Shown: positions 1 to 8,343 of the stretch, piece after piece
How the letters are laid out: each line of letters begins with the position of its first letter
How positions within the stretch are numbered: position 1 is the first letter of the stretch
NCBI RefSeq assembly: GCF_900109725.1
Contig: NZ_FOBC01000029.1
Location: 1 to 33,469, forward strand
Reading direction: 5' to 3'
Length of the DNA: 33,469 nucleotides
Source: Halomonas daqiaonensis
GTDB taxonomy: Bacteria; Pseudomonadota; Gammaproteobacteria; Pseudomonadales; Halomonadaceae
Translations under genes and position numbers: made by a program
Notes under the pieces: model-generated
The model's input: only the letters and a program-made list of their open reading frames with translations
What the model was told of the DNA's origin: nothing
Database searches by the model: none

Positions 1-902
1 GCGCCATGAACGGTGTGGTAATGGCCGATGCCCTGACCCGTGGTGACGAGTCCACCGCTCGCGTGGCCCTGCGTGATTTCTGGCGGGCCGTCAGCCGAGC
101 CGGCATGGCGAGCCCCGTGCGCCGTACCCCGCTGGACATGCTGATCGGCAACTGGAGTCTCGACCACTCCCCGGGCTACATCACCCTGGACCTGATGAGC
201 CGACTGGTCTCGCCCTACCAGTTAAATCCCTTCAACTTCAATCCGCTTCGGAAGATCGTCGCCGAACAGGTCGACTTCGAGCGGGTCCGTGCCTGCGAGA
301 ACCTCAAGCTCTTCGTCACCGCCACCAACGTGCGCAGTGGCAAGCAGCGAATCTTCTCCCGCGAGGAGATGAGCCTGGATGCGGTGATGGCCTCGGCCTG
401 TCTGCCCACGGTCTTCCAGGCGGTGGAGATCGACGGCGAGGCCTACTGGGACGGCGGCTACATGGGCAACCCCTCGCTCGCGCCGTTGCTGCACGACTGC
501 AGCGCGGGAGACATCCTGGTAGTACAGATCACCCCCATGTACCGCCCCGAAGTACCCACCAGCGCCGCAGAAATCCTGAACCGCCTCAACGAAATCACCT
601 TCAATGCCGCCCTGATCAAGGAGGTGCGCACGATCGTGATGGTGCAGGAGCTGCTCGGTGAACACGACATCGACATCGGCTGTTACGGGGAGGCCCGGCT
701 CCACCACCTCAGCGGCGACGAACCACTGTCGCATCTCTCGGTCTCGAGCAAGCTCAATGCCGAATGGGCCTTCCTCTGCCACCTGCATGAACTGGGACGT
801 GAGACCACCGAGGCCTGGCTCACCGAGCACTTCGACGACCTGGGTCAGCGCTCCACCCTGGACGTGGAGCGCATCTTTCAGGAAATTGAGGAGACTCGCT
901 GA
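1..902 (+). CDS. Patatin-like phospholipase, 5' end cut by the window
   Basis: This is the C-terminal part of a patatin-family acyl hydrolase, a family that cleaves acyl esters with a Ser-Asp dyad. The frame is open to base 1, and the first codons read (G)-A-M-N-G-V-V. That matches the stretch just after the GTSAG nucleophile elbow of patatins, so the catalytic serine lies just outside the window and the ATG at 6 is not the real start. The second half of the dyad is visible as the DGG motif in YWDGGYMGNP, about 150 residues downstream. The rest is mostly helical and soluble, with no membrane segment visible. The stop is TGA at 900-902. The exact substrate cannot be told from sequence. The PhoH gene follows after 228 bases on the same strand. 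Confidence 0.85.
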   Translation, partial: AMNGVVMADALTRGDESTARVALRDFWRAVSRAGMASPVRRTPLDMLIGNWSLDHSPGYITLDLMSRLVSPYQLNPFNFNPLRKIVAEQVDFERVRACENLKLFVTATNVRSGKQRIFSREEMSLDAVMASACLPTVFQAVEIDGEAYWDGGYMGNPSLAPLLHDCSAGDILVVQITPMYRPEVPTSAAEILNRLNEITFNAALIKEVRTIVMVQELLGEHDIDIGCYGEARLHHLSGDEPLSHLSVSSKLNAEWAFLCHLHELGRETTEAWLTEHFDDLGQRSTLDVERIFQEIEETR

Positions 903-1130
903 GATAGCGTTGACGGCACACCCGAATATTACCTGCAGCATGATGAAGCACCGACCATGCTCCAGCCAGGAGGGCACCATATCCTCCTGGAGGTATCCAA
1001 CCCGTAGGGCCAACGAGAAAGAGGAGGTGAGTGTCGTATCGAGCGGGACGACACCGCAGGAGTCCATGTCACGTCGCTGACATCATGCGCCGGCAGTGTC
1101 GACACTATGACGACAAGGAGAACTGCGCCG
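903..1130 (+). promoter_or_regulatory. Intergenic leader with four inverted repeats ahead of the PhoH gene
   Basis: This 228-base gap has no convincing gene. It carries four separate dyads: 966-973 with 983-990 (8 perfect pairs, 9-base loop), 1031-1037 with 1048-1054 (7 pairs), 1066-1071 with 1078-1083 (6 pairs), and the 12-base palindrome 1095-1106. None is followed by a T run, so they do not look like simple terminators. A Shine-Dalgarno AAGGAG at 1115-1120 serves the ATG at 1131. A leader or operator role is inferred. Confidence 0.4.
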
Positions 1131-2543
1131 ATGGTACGCATCGACAAGAAGGCCACCCGGCTCTACGTGCTGGACACCAATGTCCTGATCCACGATCCCG
1201 CCGCCCTCTACCAGTTCGACGAGCACGAGGTGGTCATCCCCATGACCGTGCTCGAGGAGCTCGACAAGCACAAGAACGGTATCCGCGAGATAGCCCGCAC
1301 CGCCCGCCAGGTCAGCCGCACCCTGTCCGACCTCACCGCCAACGTCGATATCGACCAGATCCGCGACGGCATTCCCATCCCCCGGCTCACCGGCCCCGAG
1401 GGCTGCTTGCGCCTGCTCTGCTATAACGACCTGAAACCGCTGGACCCGCTGGAGGAGAGCCCCGACAACCGCATCCTGGCCGAGACCTGCCGGCTGCGCG
1501 ACGAGCGCCCGGACGCCTCGGTGATACTGGTCACCAAGGACATCAACCTGCGGGTCAAGGCGGCCGCGCTGGGCGTGCCCGTGGAGGACTATCTCACCGA
1601 TCGCGCCTTCGACGACAGCGACGCCATGATCGACGGCGTCCGGATCTATCCCGATGCCGGCCACGATGGCAGCGGGCTCTGGGACAGCCTGCCGGTGGAG
1701 GTCAAGGTCGAGCGCCAGGACCACAGGGTCGTCTATCGGCTGGCCGGCGACATCCCCCGCGAATGGCACCTGGGGATGCTGGTCTCCGACAGCGACCACG
1801 GCGCCAGCTTCGAGGCCATCGTGCGCGAAGTGGGGCCCAAGCATGCCCACCTCGAGCTGCTCACCAACTACCGTCACGGCACCAGCGTCTGGGGCGTCCA
1901 CGCCCACGACAGCCGCCAGAACTTCACCCTCAACCTGCTGATGGACGACGACATCGACCTGGTGACCATCGCCGGCAGTGCGGGCACCGGCAAGACCTTC
2001 ATGACCCTGGCCGCGGCCTTCCAGCAGACCCTGGACGTCAAGCGCTTCGAGCGCATCGTCTTCACCCGGGCCCCGGTCTCGATGAGCGAGGATATCGGCT
2101 TCCTGCCGGGCACCGAGGAGGAGAAGATGTCGCCCTGGATGGGGGCCTTCCACGACAACATGGACAACCTGCTGCGCGACGAGCACGACGGCAGCAGCAC
2201 CTGGAACCAGGACGCCACCCGCCAGCTGCTCGGCTCACGGGTACAGATCCGCGCTCCCGGCTTCATGCGCGGGCGTACCCTCAACGACACCTTCCTGATC
2301 ATCGATGAGGCGCAGAATTTCACCCCCAAGCAACTCAAGTCCTTGATCACTCGCGCCGGGCGCAATACCAAGATCGTCTGCCTGGGCAACGTCGGCCAGA
2401 TCGACACGCCGTATCTGACCGCCAACACCTGCGGCATGGCGGCGGTGGTCCAGCACTTCCGCGACTGGCCCCACGCCGGCCATGTGACCCTCAAGAGCGT
2501 GGAGCGCTCACGCCTGGCCCTGGCCGGCGAGGAGCTGCTCTGA
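1131..2543 (+). CDS. PIN domain-PhoH family ATPase (YlaK type)
   Basis: A 470-residue fusion of an N-terminal PIN nuclease domain and a C-terminal PhoH-like P-loop ATPase. The PIN domain begins with VLDTNVLIHDP (Asp15) and runs to about residue 160, including VTKDINLRVKA. The ATPase has Walker A GSAGTGKT at 282-289 and Walker B LIIDEAQ at 389-395. The family is thought to join RNA cleavage to ATP-driven unwinding; the cellular RNA target is unknown. The start at 1131 is preferred over an upstream in-frame ATG at 1107 because AAGGAG at 1115-1120 sits ten bases before it. The gene is cytoplasmic and appears to be monocistronic. The next gene converges from the other strand, 41 bases beyond the stop. 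Confidence 0.9.
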   Translation: MVRIDKKATRLYVLDTNVLIHDPAALYQFDEHEVVIPMTVLEELDKHKNGIREIARTARQVSRTLSDLTANVDIDQIRDGIPIPRLTGPEGCLRLLCYNDLKPLDPLEESPDNRILAETCRLRDERPDASVILVTKDINLRVKAAALGVPVEDYLTDRAFDDSDAMIDGVRIYPDAGHDGSGLWDSLPVEVKVERQDHRVVYRLAGDIPREWHLGMLVSDSDHGASFEAIVREVGPKHAHLELLTNYRHGTSVWGVHAHDSRQNFTLNLLMDDDIDLVTIAGSAGTGKTFMTLAAAFQQTLDVKRFERIVFTRAPVSMSEDIGFLPGTEEEKMSPWMGAFHDNMDNLLRDEHDGSSTWNQDATRQLLGSRVQIRAPGFMRGRTLNDTFLIIDEAQNFTPKQLKSLITRAGRNTKIVCLGNVGQIDTPYLTANTCGMAAVVQHFRDWPHAGHVTLKSVERSRLALAGEELL

Positions 2544-2584
2544 CCTACTGACCACCCCCACCCGGCCTGCCCCGTTCCGGCGGG

Positions 2585-4399
2585 TCAGGCCGGGGCAAAC
2601 AGCATCAGCAGGGCCAGCCCCACGGCCACGCCCATCATCAGCACCGCCGCATGGTGGCGCAGCCAGCCCTCGGCACGGGTCATGCCGTCCAGTGCCCGGA
2701 TGGCGTCACGTTCGCGTTCCAGCCACCAGGCCACCCAGGTGCCCTGCGCGCTGGCGAGCCGAGCCAGGTTCCCCTGCCCCAACGCCCGGAGTCGCTGCCA
2801 GCCCTTCTCAAGCAGCCACCAGAGGTCCCCGGGGGGCAACCGCCGGGGCAGCCGCAGCGGGCGTCGACGTGCCACGGCCCAGACCACGACCGAGCCCAGC
2901 AGGCCCAAGGCCAGTGGCCAGAGCAGCCCGGGAAGCTCGGCTAGCGGTGGCCAGCCCAGTCTGAAGCGCTCACCGCCCAGCCACCAGGGCAAGGTCAGCG
3001 CAGCCAGCAGGGTCGCCAGCCAGGCCAGTGGCATGGGCGACACCAGCCGCTCGAGTCCTTCCTTGCGAGCCTGGCGCTCACCCTGCCACTGGCACCACAG
3101 CGTGCGGGCCATCAACGCCGTGGTCCCCACCGCCGCCAGACTCAGCCAGGTCACCACCGCCGGGTGGCCGCCGTCATCGAGCACCGCCTTGAAGGCCCAC
3201 TTGCCGGCCAGCCCCGAGGCCAGGGCGCCGGTGAGCGACAGCGCCGGCAAGACCAGCAGGGTCCAGAGCAGCCATGACGGCAGGCGTGGCGGGTGCTCGC
3301 CGATGCCCACCCCGAGGAACAGTGCGCCCTTGGTCAGGCCGTGATGGGCGGCAAACAGCACCACCGCTGCCGATAACGCCGGCCACAGCGTCGGCGCGAC
3401 GAGACCCATGGCGACCAGAGCAGTGATCATGCCCATCTGACTGATGCTGGAATAGGCCAACACCGCCTTTGGGTGGCGCTGGCAGACCCCATAAAGGGCC
3501 GCCCCGATGGCGGCCACCAGGCCGGTCACCAGCATGGTCCGCCCCAGCCAAACGAAGGCCTCGCCGGCTGCCGACTCGCCCAGCGGCAGGGTGAAGAGCC
3601 AGCCAACCAGGCCCGCCTTGATCATGGCTCCACTGAGCACCGCGCTGGCCGGTGTCGGCGCCACCGGGTGGGCCAGTGGTAACCAGAAATGCAATCCGAT
3701 CACCCCTGCCTTGACCCCGAAGCCGAGCCACAGCAGCAGGCCCATCCAGGCCCCACCCGGCGCATCGAGCATGCCCTCACGCAGTCCACCCAACGTCGTG
3801 GTGCCGGCGCTGCCCGCCCCCCACAAAAGCCCGGCCAGGATCAGGCCCTCGCCCAGCACCGCCATCACCAGATAGGCCAGGCCACCGATACGCGCGTCCC
3901 GGGCCTGCGAGTGCACCACCAGGCCATAGGCGGCGAATGTCATCACCGCGAATCCCATATAGAAACTGGCGATGTCCTCGGCGACGAGCAGCAAGAGGTT
4001 ACCGGAGAGCGTCAGTGGCCAGAGCAGCGCGAAGCGCATGAGTCGGGCCTCGGCCGCCCCGTCACCGGCTACCGCCCTGGCCTGCTCACCGGCCAGGTAG
4101 CCGCGGGCATAGCCCCCCGCCAGCAGCCACAGCAATGCCGTGAAGGCCAGCAGCGGGCCACGCGTTCCATCCAGTGCCCAGTGTCCGCCGAGCAGCCACC
4201 AGTCGATCACCAGTGTCCCTTCATCGACCCCGAGAGCCAGCAACAGGGCGGGCAATGGTGCGCTGCACCAGGGCCCATCCAGCGGAACTCTCGGCTGGCC
4301 GCGATCGGCCAGGGCCGCCACCAGCGGCACTCGCAGCATCAGCAGCAGTGGCCAGAGCAGTGCGGCCGGCAGCGTCAGGACAAGAAGCACATCGCTCAT
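2585..4399 (-). CDS. Antiporter-like membrane subunit 3 (NuoL/M/N-MrpA/D family), missing TM5 glutamate
   Basis: A 604-residue polytopic protein of the proton-conducting antiporter family found in complex I, Mrp antiporters and group 4 hydrogenases. The family core is clear, with LGFGVKAGVIGLHFWLPLAH (Lys230) and GAMIKAG (Lys261). In the position of the usual TM5 glutamate (FYELLTLSTY in the neighbouring subunit) this protein reads GFAVMTFAAY, with Ala151, so the glutamate of the Glu-Lys pair is gone. The C-terminal 130 residues are a longer, Arg/Trp-rich extension ending in a membrane helix. The start ATG at 4399 overlaps the preceding gene's stop by four bases (ATGA), so translation is probably coupled. 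It is the last gene of the operon. Confidence 0.85.
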   Translation of the reverse strand: MSDVLLVLTLPAALLWPLLLMLRVPLVAALADRGQPRVPLDGPWCSAPLPALLLALGVDEGTLVIDWWLLGGHWALDGTRGPLLAFTALLWLLAGGYARGYLAGEQARAVAGDGAAEARLMRFALLWPLTLSGNLLLLVAEDIASFYMGFAVMTFAAYGLVVHSQARDARIGGLAYLVMAVLGEGLILAGLLWGAGSAGTTTLGGLREGMLDAPGGAWMGLLLWLGFGVKAGVIGLHFWLPLAHPVAPTPASAVLSGAMIKAGLVGWLFTLPLGESAAGEAFVWLGRTMLVTGLVAAIGAALYGVCQRHPKAVLAYSSISQMGMITALVAMGLVAPTLWPALSAAVVLFAAHHGLTKGALFLGVGIGEHPPRLPSWLLWTLLVLPALSLTGALASGLAGKWAFKAVLDDGGHPAVVTWLSLAAVGTTALMARTLWCQWQGERQARKEGLERLVSPMPLAWLATLLAALTLPWWLGGERFRLGWPPLAELPGLLWPLALGLLGSVVVWAVARRRPLRLPRRLPPGDLWWLLEKGWQRLRALGQGNLARLASAQGTWVAWWLERERDAIRALDGMTRAEGWLRHHAAVLMMGVAVGLALLMLFAPA

Positions 4400-5901
4400 G
4401 GCAGGTACTCCGTGTTGACCACCCGGGTCGCCCACTCCAGCGGGCTGAAGGGCACCCCCGCCAGCATCCCGGCCATCAGGCTGAACAAGGCCGTCGCCAC
4501 TACCGGCACCAGCAGCCAGGGGTGGGTCTCCAGCCGGCCCAGGCGGCGCTCCTCGGGCCACTCCCCCACGCCGTGATCGGGTCCTGGGCGAAACCACAGC
4601 CGGCCGAGGATCGGCAGGAAGTAGACGGCACTGAGCAGGCTACTGGCGACCAGCACGGCGATCACCCAGGGCATACCGGCCTGGATGGCCCCAGTGCCCA
4701 GGTACCACTTGCTGAAGAAGCCCACCACCGGCGGCAGACCGATCATCCCCAGCGCCCCCACCGTGAAGGCCAGGCTGGTCAACGGCATGCGCCGCCCGGC
4801 GCCATCGAGGCCATCGATGCGATGAATGCCGAGTTCCTCGGCGTAGTTGCCGGCGCAGAAGAACAGCGTGGCTTTCATCAGGCCCTGGTGAAGAAGATGC
4901 GAGAACGCGGCGATGGTGCCCAAGGGACCGCCCAGGCCGATGCCCAACACGATGTAGGCGACCTGGCTGACCGTGGAGTAGGCCAGCAGCGGCTTGAGCT
5001 CGCGTTGGGCCAGAGCGCGCAGCGAGCCATAGAGAATGGTCACCGCGGCCACGACCACCAGGCCGGTCAACAGCCCGAGTTCGGCGCTCAGCTCGATGCC
5101 GTAGACGTCGTAGACCAACCGCACGATGCCGAAGGCACCGGCCTTGACCACCGCCACCGCATGCAACAGGGCGCTGACCGGCGCCGGCGCCACCATGGCT
5201 CGCGGCAACCAGCCGTGCAGCGGCACCAGGGCGGCCTTGACGCCGAAACCGGCGATCAGCCCCCAGAAGAGGCCCACCAGCAGCGGGCGGTGGTCGGGAC
5301 TCAACCCGGCCAGGATCTCCCGCTCACCGAAACGGATGTCGCCGGCCAGAGCATGCAGGGCGACCATGCCGATCATCAGCACCAGGCCAGCGGTCAGGGT
5401 GAAGCGCAGGTAGACCCGGCCCGCCGCCAGCGCCTGGGATGTCCCGCGATGCACCACCAGGGGATAGGTCGAGAGGGTCAACAGCTCGTAGAAGATCAGG
5501 AAGGTGAAGAGATTGCCGGCCAGGCTGATTCCCAGGGTGCTGGCCACGCAGAGGCTGAAGAAGCCGAAGAAACGCTTGCGGTTGGGGGAGTCCTCGAGGT
5601 AGCCGATGGCGTAGACGGTGGTGAACAGCCAGAGCAGCGAGGAGAGCCCCGCGAACATGATTCCCAGGGGGTCGGCGCGCAGCGCGAAGGCGAGCCCCTC
5701 AAGGACCGGGAACTCGAGGCTGTACTCGCCGCCGCGACTGAGCCCCCAGACCATCCAGGCCACCAGGCTCAGCTTGATAAGCGCCGCCCCCAGGTTGAGG
5801 CCGGTGCGCGCCCGGAAGGCCCGTTCGGGGAGCAGGAAGATCATCACCGCGGCGAAAAGCGATGTGCAAAGGGTCGCCAGGAGAAGCAGTCCACCGCTCA
5901 T
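4396..5901 (-). CDS. Antiporter-like membrane subunit 2 (MrpD/NuoM family)
   Basis: A 501-residue polytopic membrane protein, most like MrpD/NuoM. Key ion-translocation residues are present: TM5 Glu139 in FYELLTLSTYPLVVH, Lys222 in GFGVKAALVPLHGWLP, and a further lysine in AVAVVKAGAFG. The length is typical for MrpD. The start ATG at 5901 overlaps the previous gene by four bases (ATGA), and its stop overlaps the next gene in the same way. An upstream in-frame ATG at 5937 is rejected because it lies deep inside the preceding gene. The protein acts in the inner membrane and probably moves H+ or Na+ as part of a multi-subunit complex with its neighbours. Confidence 0.88.
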   Translation of the reverse strand: MSGGLLLLATLCTSLFAAVMIFLLPERAFRARTGLNLGAALIKLSLVAWMVWGLSRGGEYSLEFPVLEGLAFALRADPLGIMFAGLSSLLWLFTTVYAIGYLEDSPNRKRFFGFFSLCVASTLGISLAGNLFTFLIFYELLTLSTYPLVVHRGTSQALAAGRVYLRFTLTAGLVLMIGMVALHALAGDIRFGEREILAGLSPDHRPLLVGLFWGLIAGFGVKAALVPLHGWLPRAMVAPAPVSALLHAVAVVKAGAFGIVRLVYDVYGIELSAELGLLTGLVVVAAVTILYGSLRALAQRELKPLLAYSTVSQVAYIVLGIGLGGPLGTIAAFSHLLHQGLMKATLFFCAGNYAEELGIHRIDGLDGAGRRMPLTSLAFTVGALGMIGLPPVVGFFSKWYLGTGAIQAGMPWVIAVLVASSLLSAVYFLPILGRLWFRPGPDHGVGEWPEERRLGRLETHPWLLVPVVATALFSLMAGMLAGVPFSPLEWATRVVNTEYLP

Positions 5902-7370
5902 GGCATGCCTCCCCCGCGCAGCAACGCCAGCGGCCACTCGGCGGCGAGCCCCAGCCCCAGTGCCGACAGCGACAGCAGCAGGGCAATCAGGTCCATGCCC
6001 GCCGGTAACGACCGGACCTCATGGCGGGGCGCAGCCTCGACGAAGGCGCAGCGGAAGACACGGAACACATAGGCAGCGGTGAGCAGACTCCCGACCACCA
6101 GCACCGCGACCCACAGCCACTGCCCGGCGAGGATGGCCGCCTGCAGCAGCAGCCACTTGGCGGTAAAGCCGGCGCTGGGCGGCAGTCCCATCAGGGTCAC
6201 GGCGGCCAGGCCGAAGGTCATCAGCGGGAGCGGCAAGCGCCGGCTGGTCCCCGCCAGGTCGGTGATTCGACTCTCGCCGGCGGCAAGCAGCAGGTTGCCG
6301 GCCGCCATGAACATGGCGGCCTTGGCCAGGGCATGCCCGGCCAGCTGCAGCCAGGTGGCCTGCCAGGCCAGGGTCGCCACCGCCGCCGAGGTACCGGCCA
6401 GCAGCGGGAAGGCCAGCATCAGATAACCCAGCTGGCCCACCGTGGACCAGGCCACCACCTTCTTGAGTTCGTTGGCCCGCCAAGCCTGTAGCCCGCCCCA
6501 GAGTACCGCCAGGCTGCCGAGCAGCCCGAGCAGCCAGGCCGCGGCCACCCCCTCCGGCACCAGCCGCTGCCACAGCTGCATCAGGATGAAGAAGGAAGCC
6601 TTGACCACCAGGGCTCCATGGAGGGCACTCACCGGCGTCCAGGCGCTGGCATGCACCGGCACCAGCCAGCCATGCAGCGGGAAGATCGCCGCCTTGAGCA
6701 GCAGCCCGGCCGCCAGCATCGCCATGGCGATGCCGGTCACCGGTCCCGGCTCGGTGGTGGCCGCCAGCCCCGCCAGGTCCAGCCGTCCCGAGGCTCCCAG
6801 CAGAAGCGCCACGCCGAGCAGCCAGGCCAGCGACCCCACTAGGGCATAGATCAGGTAGCGCATGCCCGCCACCAGCGCCGCGCCCTTGCCGGGCAGCAGC
6901 ATCATGCCCACGGCGGTGAGCCCCATCAGCTCCAGTGCCGCATAGAGGGTCAGCAGATCGGCGGCCACCCAGATCACGCCCAGCGCCGCGGCCAGGCCTC
7001 CCAACAGCGGCCAGAACCCCGCGAAGGCGCGCTCGGGCAATACGGTGGCCCGCCAATACCCGACGGCATAGGTCGCGCTGGCCAGCAGCAGCAGTTGGGT
7101 CAGCAGCAGCAGCAAGCCTGCCAAGCCGTTCAGGCGCCAGTGGAGCTGCAGCTCTCCAAGCGACCAGACGCCCACGAGCTCACCACCGGCCGAGACGCGA
7201 TGCAGCAACCAGAATGTCGCCAGCGGCAAGGGTGTGCCGGCCAGCAGAACAGGCAGCATGCGCCGTGGAGGAAAGCGCCACGCCAGCAGGCCCAACAGCA
7301 ACGGGACCAGCAGTGCCAGCCACAGCACGACCGCCGGGAAGGACAGGGACGGGGCCAGCGGGGCATTCAT
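5898..7370 (-). CDS. Antiporter-like membrane subunit 1 (NuoN/MrpD-like)
   Basis: A 490-residue polytopic protein of the same antiporter-like family. TM5 Glu147 sits in LYAALELMGLTAVG, Lys226 in GLLLKAAIFPLHGWL, and a second lysine in GALVVKASFF. It is a divergent paralogue of the two downstream subunits, with a less standard loop (VPVHASAWTPVSALHG) after the first lysine. The start ATG at 7370 overlaps the stop of the upstream gene by four bases (ATGA). It probably forms part of a three-channel membrane arm with the next two gene products. The ion moved (H+ or Na+) cannot be told from sequence. Confidence 0.85.
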   Translation of the reverse strand: MNAPLAPSLSFPAVVLWLALLVPLLLGLLAWRFPPRRMLPVLLAGTPLPLATFWLLHRVSAGGELVGVWSLGELQLHWRLNGLAGLLLLLTQLLLLASATYAVGYWRATVLPERAFAGFWPLLGGLAAALGVIWVAADLLTLYAALELMGLTAVGMMLLPGKGAALVAGMRYLIYALVGSLAWLLGVALLLGASGRLDLAGLAATTEPGPVTGIAMAMLAAGLLLKAAIFPLHGWLVPVHASAWTPVSALHGALVVKASFFILMQLWQRLVPEGVAAAWLLGLLGSLAVLWGGLQAWRANELKKVVAWSTVGQLGYLMLAFPLLAGTSAAVATLAWQATWLQLAGHALAKAAMFMAAGNLLLAAGESRITDLAGTSRRLPLPLMTFGLAAVTLMGLPPSAGFTAKWLLLQAAILAGQWLWVAVLVVGSLLTAAYVFRVFRCAFVEAAPRHEVRSLPAGMDLIALLLSLSALGLGLAAEWPLALLRGGGMP

Positions 7371-8041
7371 CCCGCTTCCTCCCGGCCGCCGTCCCCCAGG
7401 ACCACCCGCCCATCCTGCGCATGCAGCCGACGCAGCAGCGCCACACCGAGCACCGAGCCAATCAGCGACACCACCAGCCCCACCAGGATCAGCCCCTGGA
7501 CCTCGACTGCAGGCCCGGCAAGACCGGCCAACAGCAGGAAGATCCCGGAGCCCAGCACGTTGAAGGCCAGCAGGCGACGCAGCAGGTGAAGGTGGTGGGC
7601 AAAGGCCCACAGGCCCAGCGCCATGATGGTGAGCCCCGTGGCCAGCAACACCCAGCGCGTCACCTCAACGGACGCGGCAAGCTCGCTGTTACCCGACACC
7701 CCCCAGACGGCGGCCCCCGCGAGGGTCAACCAGACGAGAGCCGCCAGCCAGCGTGCCGTGGCCTGTTGGCGGGGCCGACGTTCCCGGTCACGCAGAGGAA
7801 GGGAGGACCGGGAACCCAGACGACCCAGTCCATGCAAGAGGGTAATACCGGTCAGCAGCGCACCCAGGGTGGCCTCGACCAGTGCCAGCCAGGGCGAATC
7901 GAGCCGCCACCAGGCCAGCGCCATCAGCAGCGCAAAGGCGATGAAGGCCAGGCAGGCACGCAACAGATGACGGTCGAGGAGGCAGGCCGTCGCCAGGAAC
8001 ACCAGCAGACCGGCCGGGAAGAGCTCCCCCGACAGCGCCAC
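7367..8041 (-). CDS. MbhD/MrpB-like (DUF4040) and MrpC/NuoK-like fusion protein
   Basis: A 224-residue membrane protein that looks like two small Mrp subunits in one chain. Residues 1-80 resemble the DUF4040/MbhD fold, with a characteristic SPWLALVEATLGALLTGI segment. Residues 130-210 resemble MrpC/NuoK, with RRLLAFNVLGSGIFLLLAGL and a final ALLRRLH. A charged linker, roughly residues 80-98, separates them. The start is taken as GTG at 8041, seven bases after the zinc-ribbon gene, but the Shine-Dalgarno (AGGG) is abnormally close, so the start is uncertain. In complex I terms this equals NuoJ plus NuoK. The downstream gene overlaps by four bases. Confidence 0.7.
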   Translation of the reverse strand: MALSGELFPAGLLVFLATACLLDRHLLRACLAFIAFALLMALAWWRLDSPWLALVEATLGALLTGITLLHGLGRLGSRSSLPLRDRERRPRQQATARWLAALVWLTLAGAAVWGVSGNSELAASVEVTRWVLLATGLTIMALGLWAFAHHLHLLRRLLAFNVLGSGIFLLLAGLAGPAVEVQGLILVGLVVSLIGSVLGVALLRRLHAQDGRVVLGDGGREEAG

Positions 8042-8048
8042 CCCTGAC

Positions 8049-8270
8049 TCAGTTACCGGTGCGGTTGACGGCCTTCTCTATCAGGGCCTCGCTCTCGCTG
8101 CCCGGGCCCTTCTTCAGCACGGTCTGGGCCTCGTGCCAGAGGCAGATGAGACGATGGCAGGAGGCGCAGTGCACCTCGTCATCGGGGTTCTTTACCTGGG
8201 AGACCCGCATCAGGTGGCTGCCGCAGCTCGGGCAGGCGACTGGCAGGCGAAAGTCTTCCGACAGGGACAT
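8049..8270 (-). CDS. Small zinc-ribbon protein heading the antiporter operon
   Basis: A 73-residue soluble protein with two CxxC knuckles, CPSC at 13-16 and CASC at 35-38, spaced like a zinc ribbon, followed by a short helical tail. ATG at 8270 is chosen over upstream in-frame starts because GAGGAG lies seven bases before it. The stop is only seven bases from the GTG of the membrane fusion gene, so the two are probably one transcript. The function is not recognised. It could bind metal or nucleic acid, or act as an assembly or regulatory factor for the membrane complex. Confidence 0.75.
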   Translation of the reverse strand: MSLSEDFRLPVACPSCGSHLMRVSQVKNPDDEVHCASCHRLICLWHEAQTVLKKGPGSESEALIEKAVNRTGN

Positions 8271-8343
8271 GGCAATGCTCCTCGTGTTATGGGTAGTCCC
8301 TATCCTGCCGATATCGGCCGTGATTCTCCAGTTGCATGGCTGG
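8271..8343 (-). promoter_or_regulatory. Probable promoter region of the antiporter operon, with palindrome 8307-8318
   Basis: A 73-base gap between the diguanylate cyclase stop and the zinc-ribbon gene. It contains a perfect 12-base palindrome, GCCGATATCGGC, at 8307-8318, about 40 bases before the start codon. I see no convincing -35/-10 pair. An operator role is inferred from symmetry and position only. Confidence 0.3.

Noticed and set aside
1021..1080. Strong AGGAGG followed by GTG codons, possible short leader peptide
   Set aside because: The spacing to the first GTG (1028) is too short. The GTG at 1031 opens a frame that runs far into PhoH out of frame, and the 17-codon peptide has no attenuation-like features.
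1083..2186. Minus-strand frame opposite the PhoH gene
   Set aside because: Val/Gly/Asp-rich shadow of the PIN-PhoH coding strand with no domain.
4174..6072. Long plus-strand open frame (632 codons) across the antiporter genes
   Set aside because: It lies antisense to two clear membrane-protein genes and encodes a Gln/His/Gly-rich sequence with no family features; such frames are common opposite GC-rich genes.
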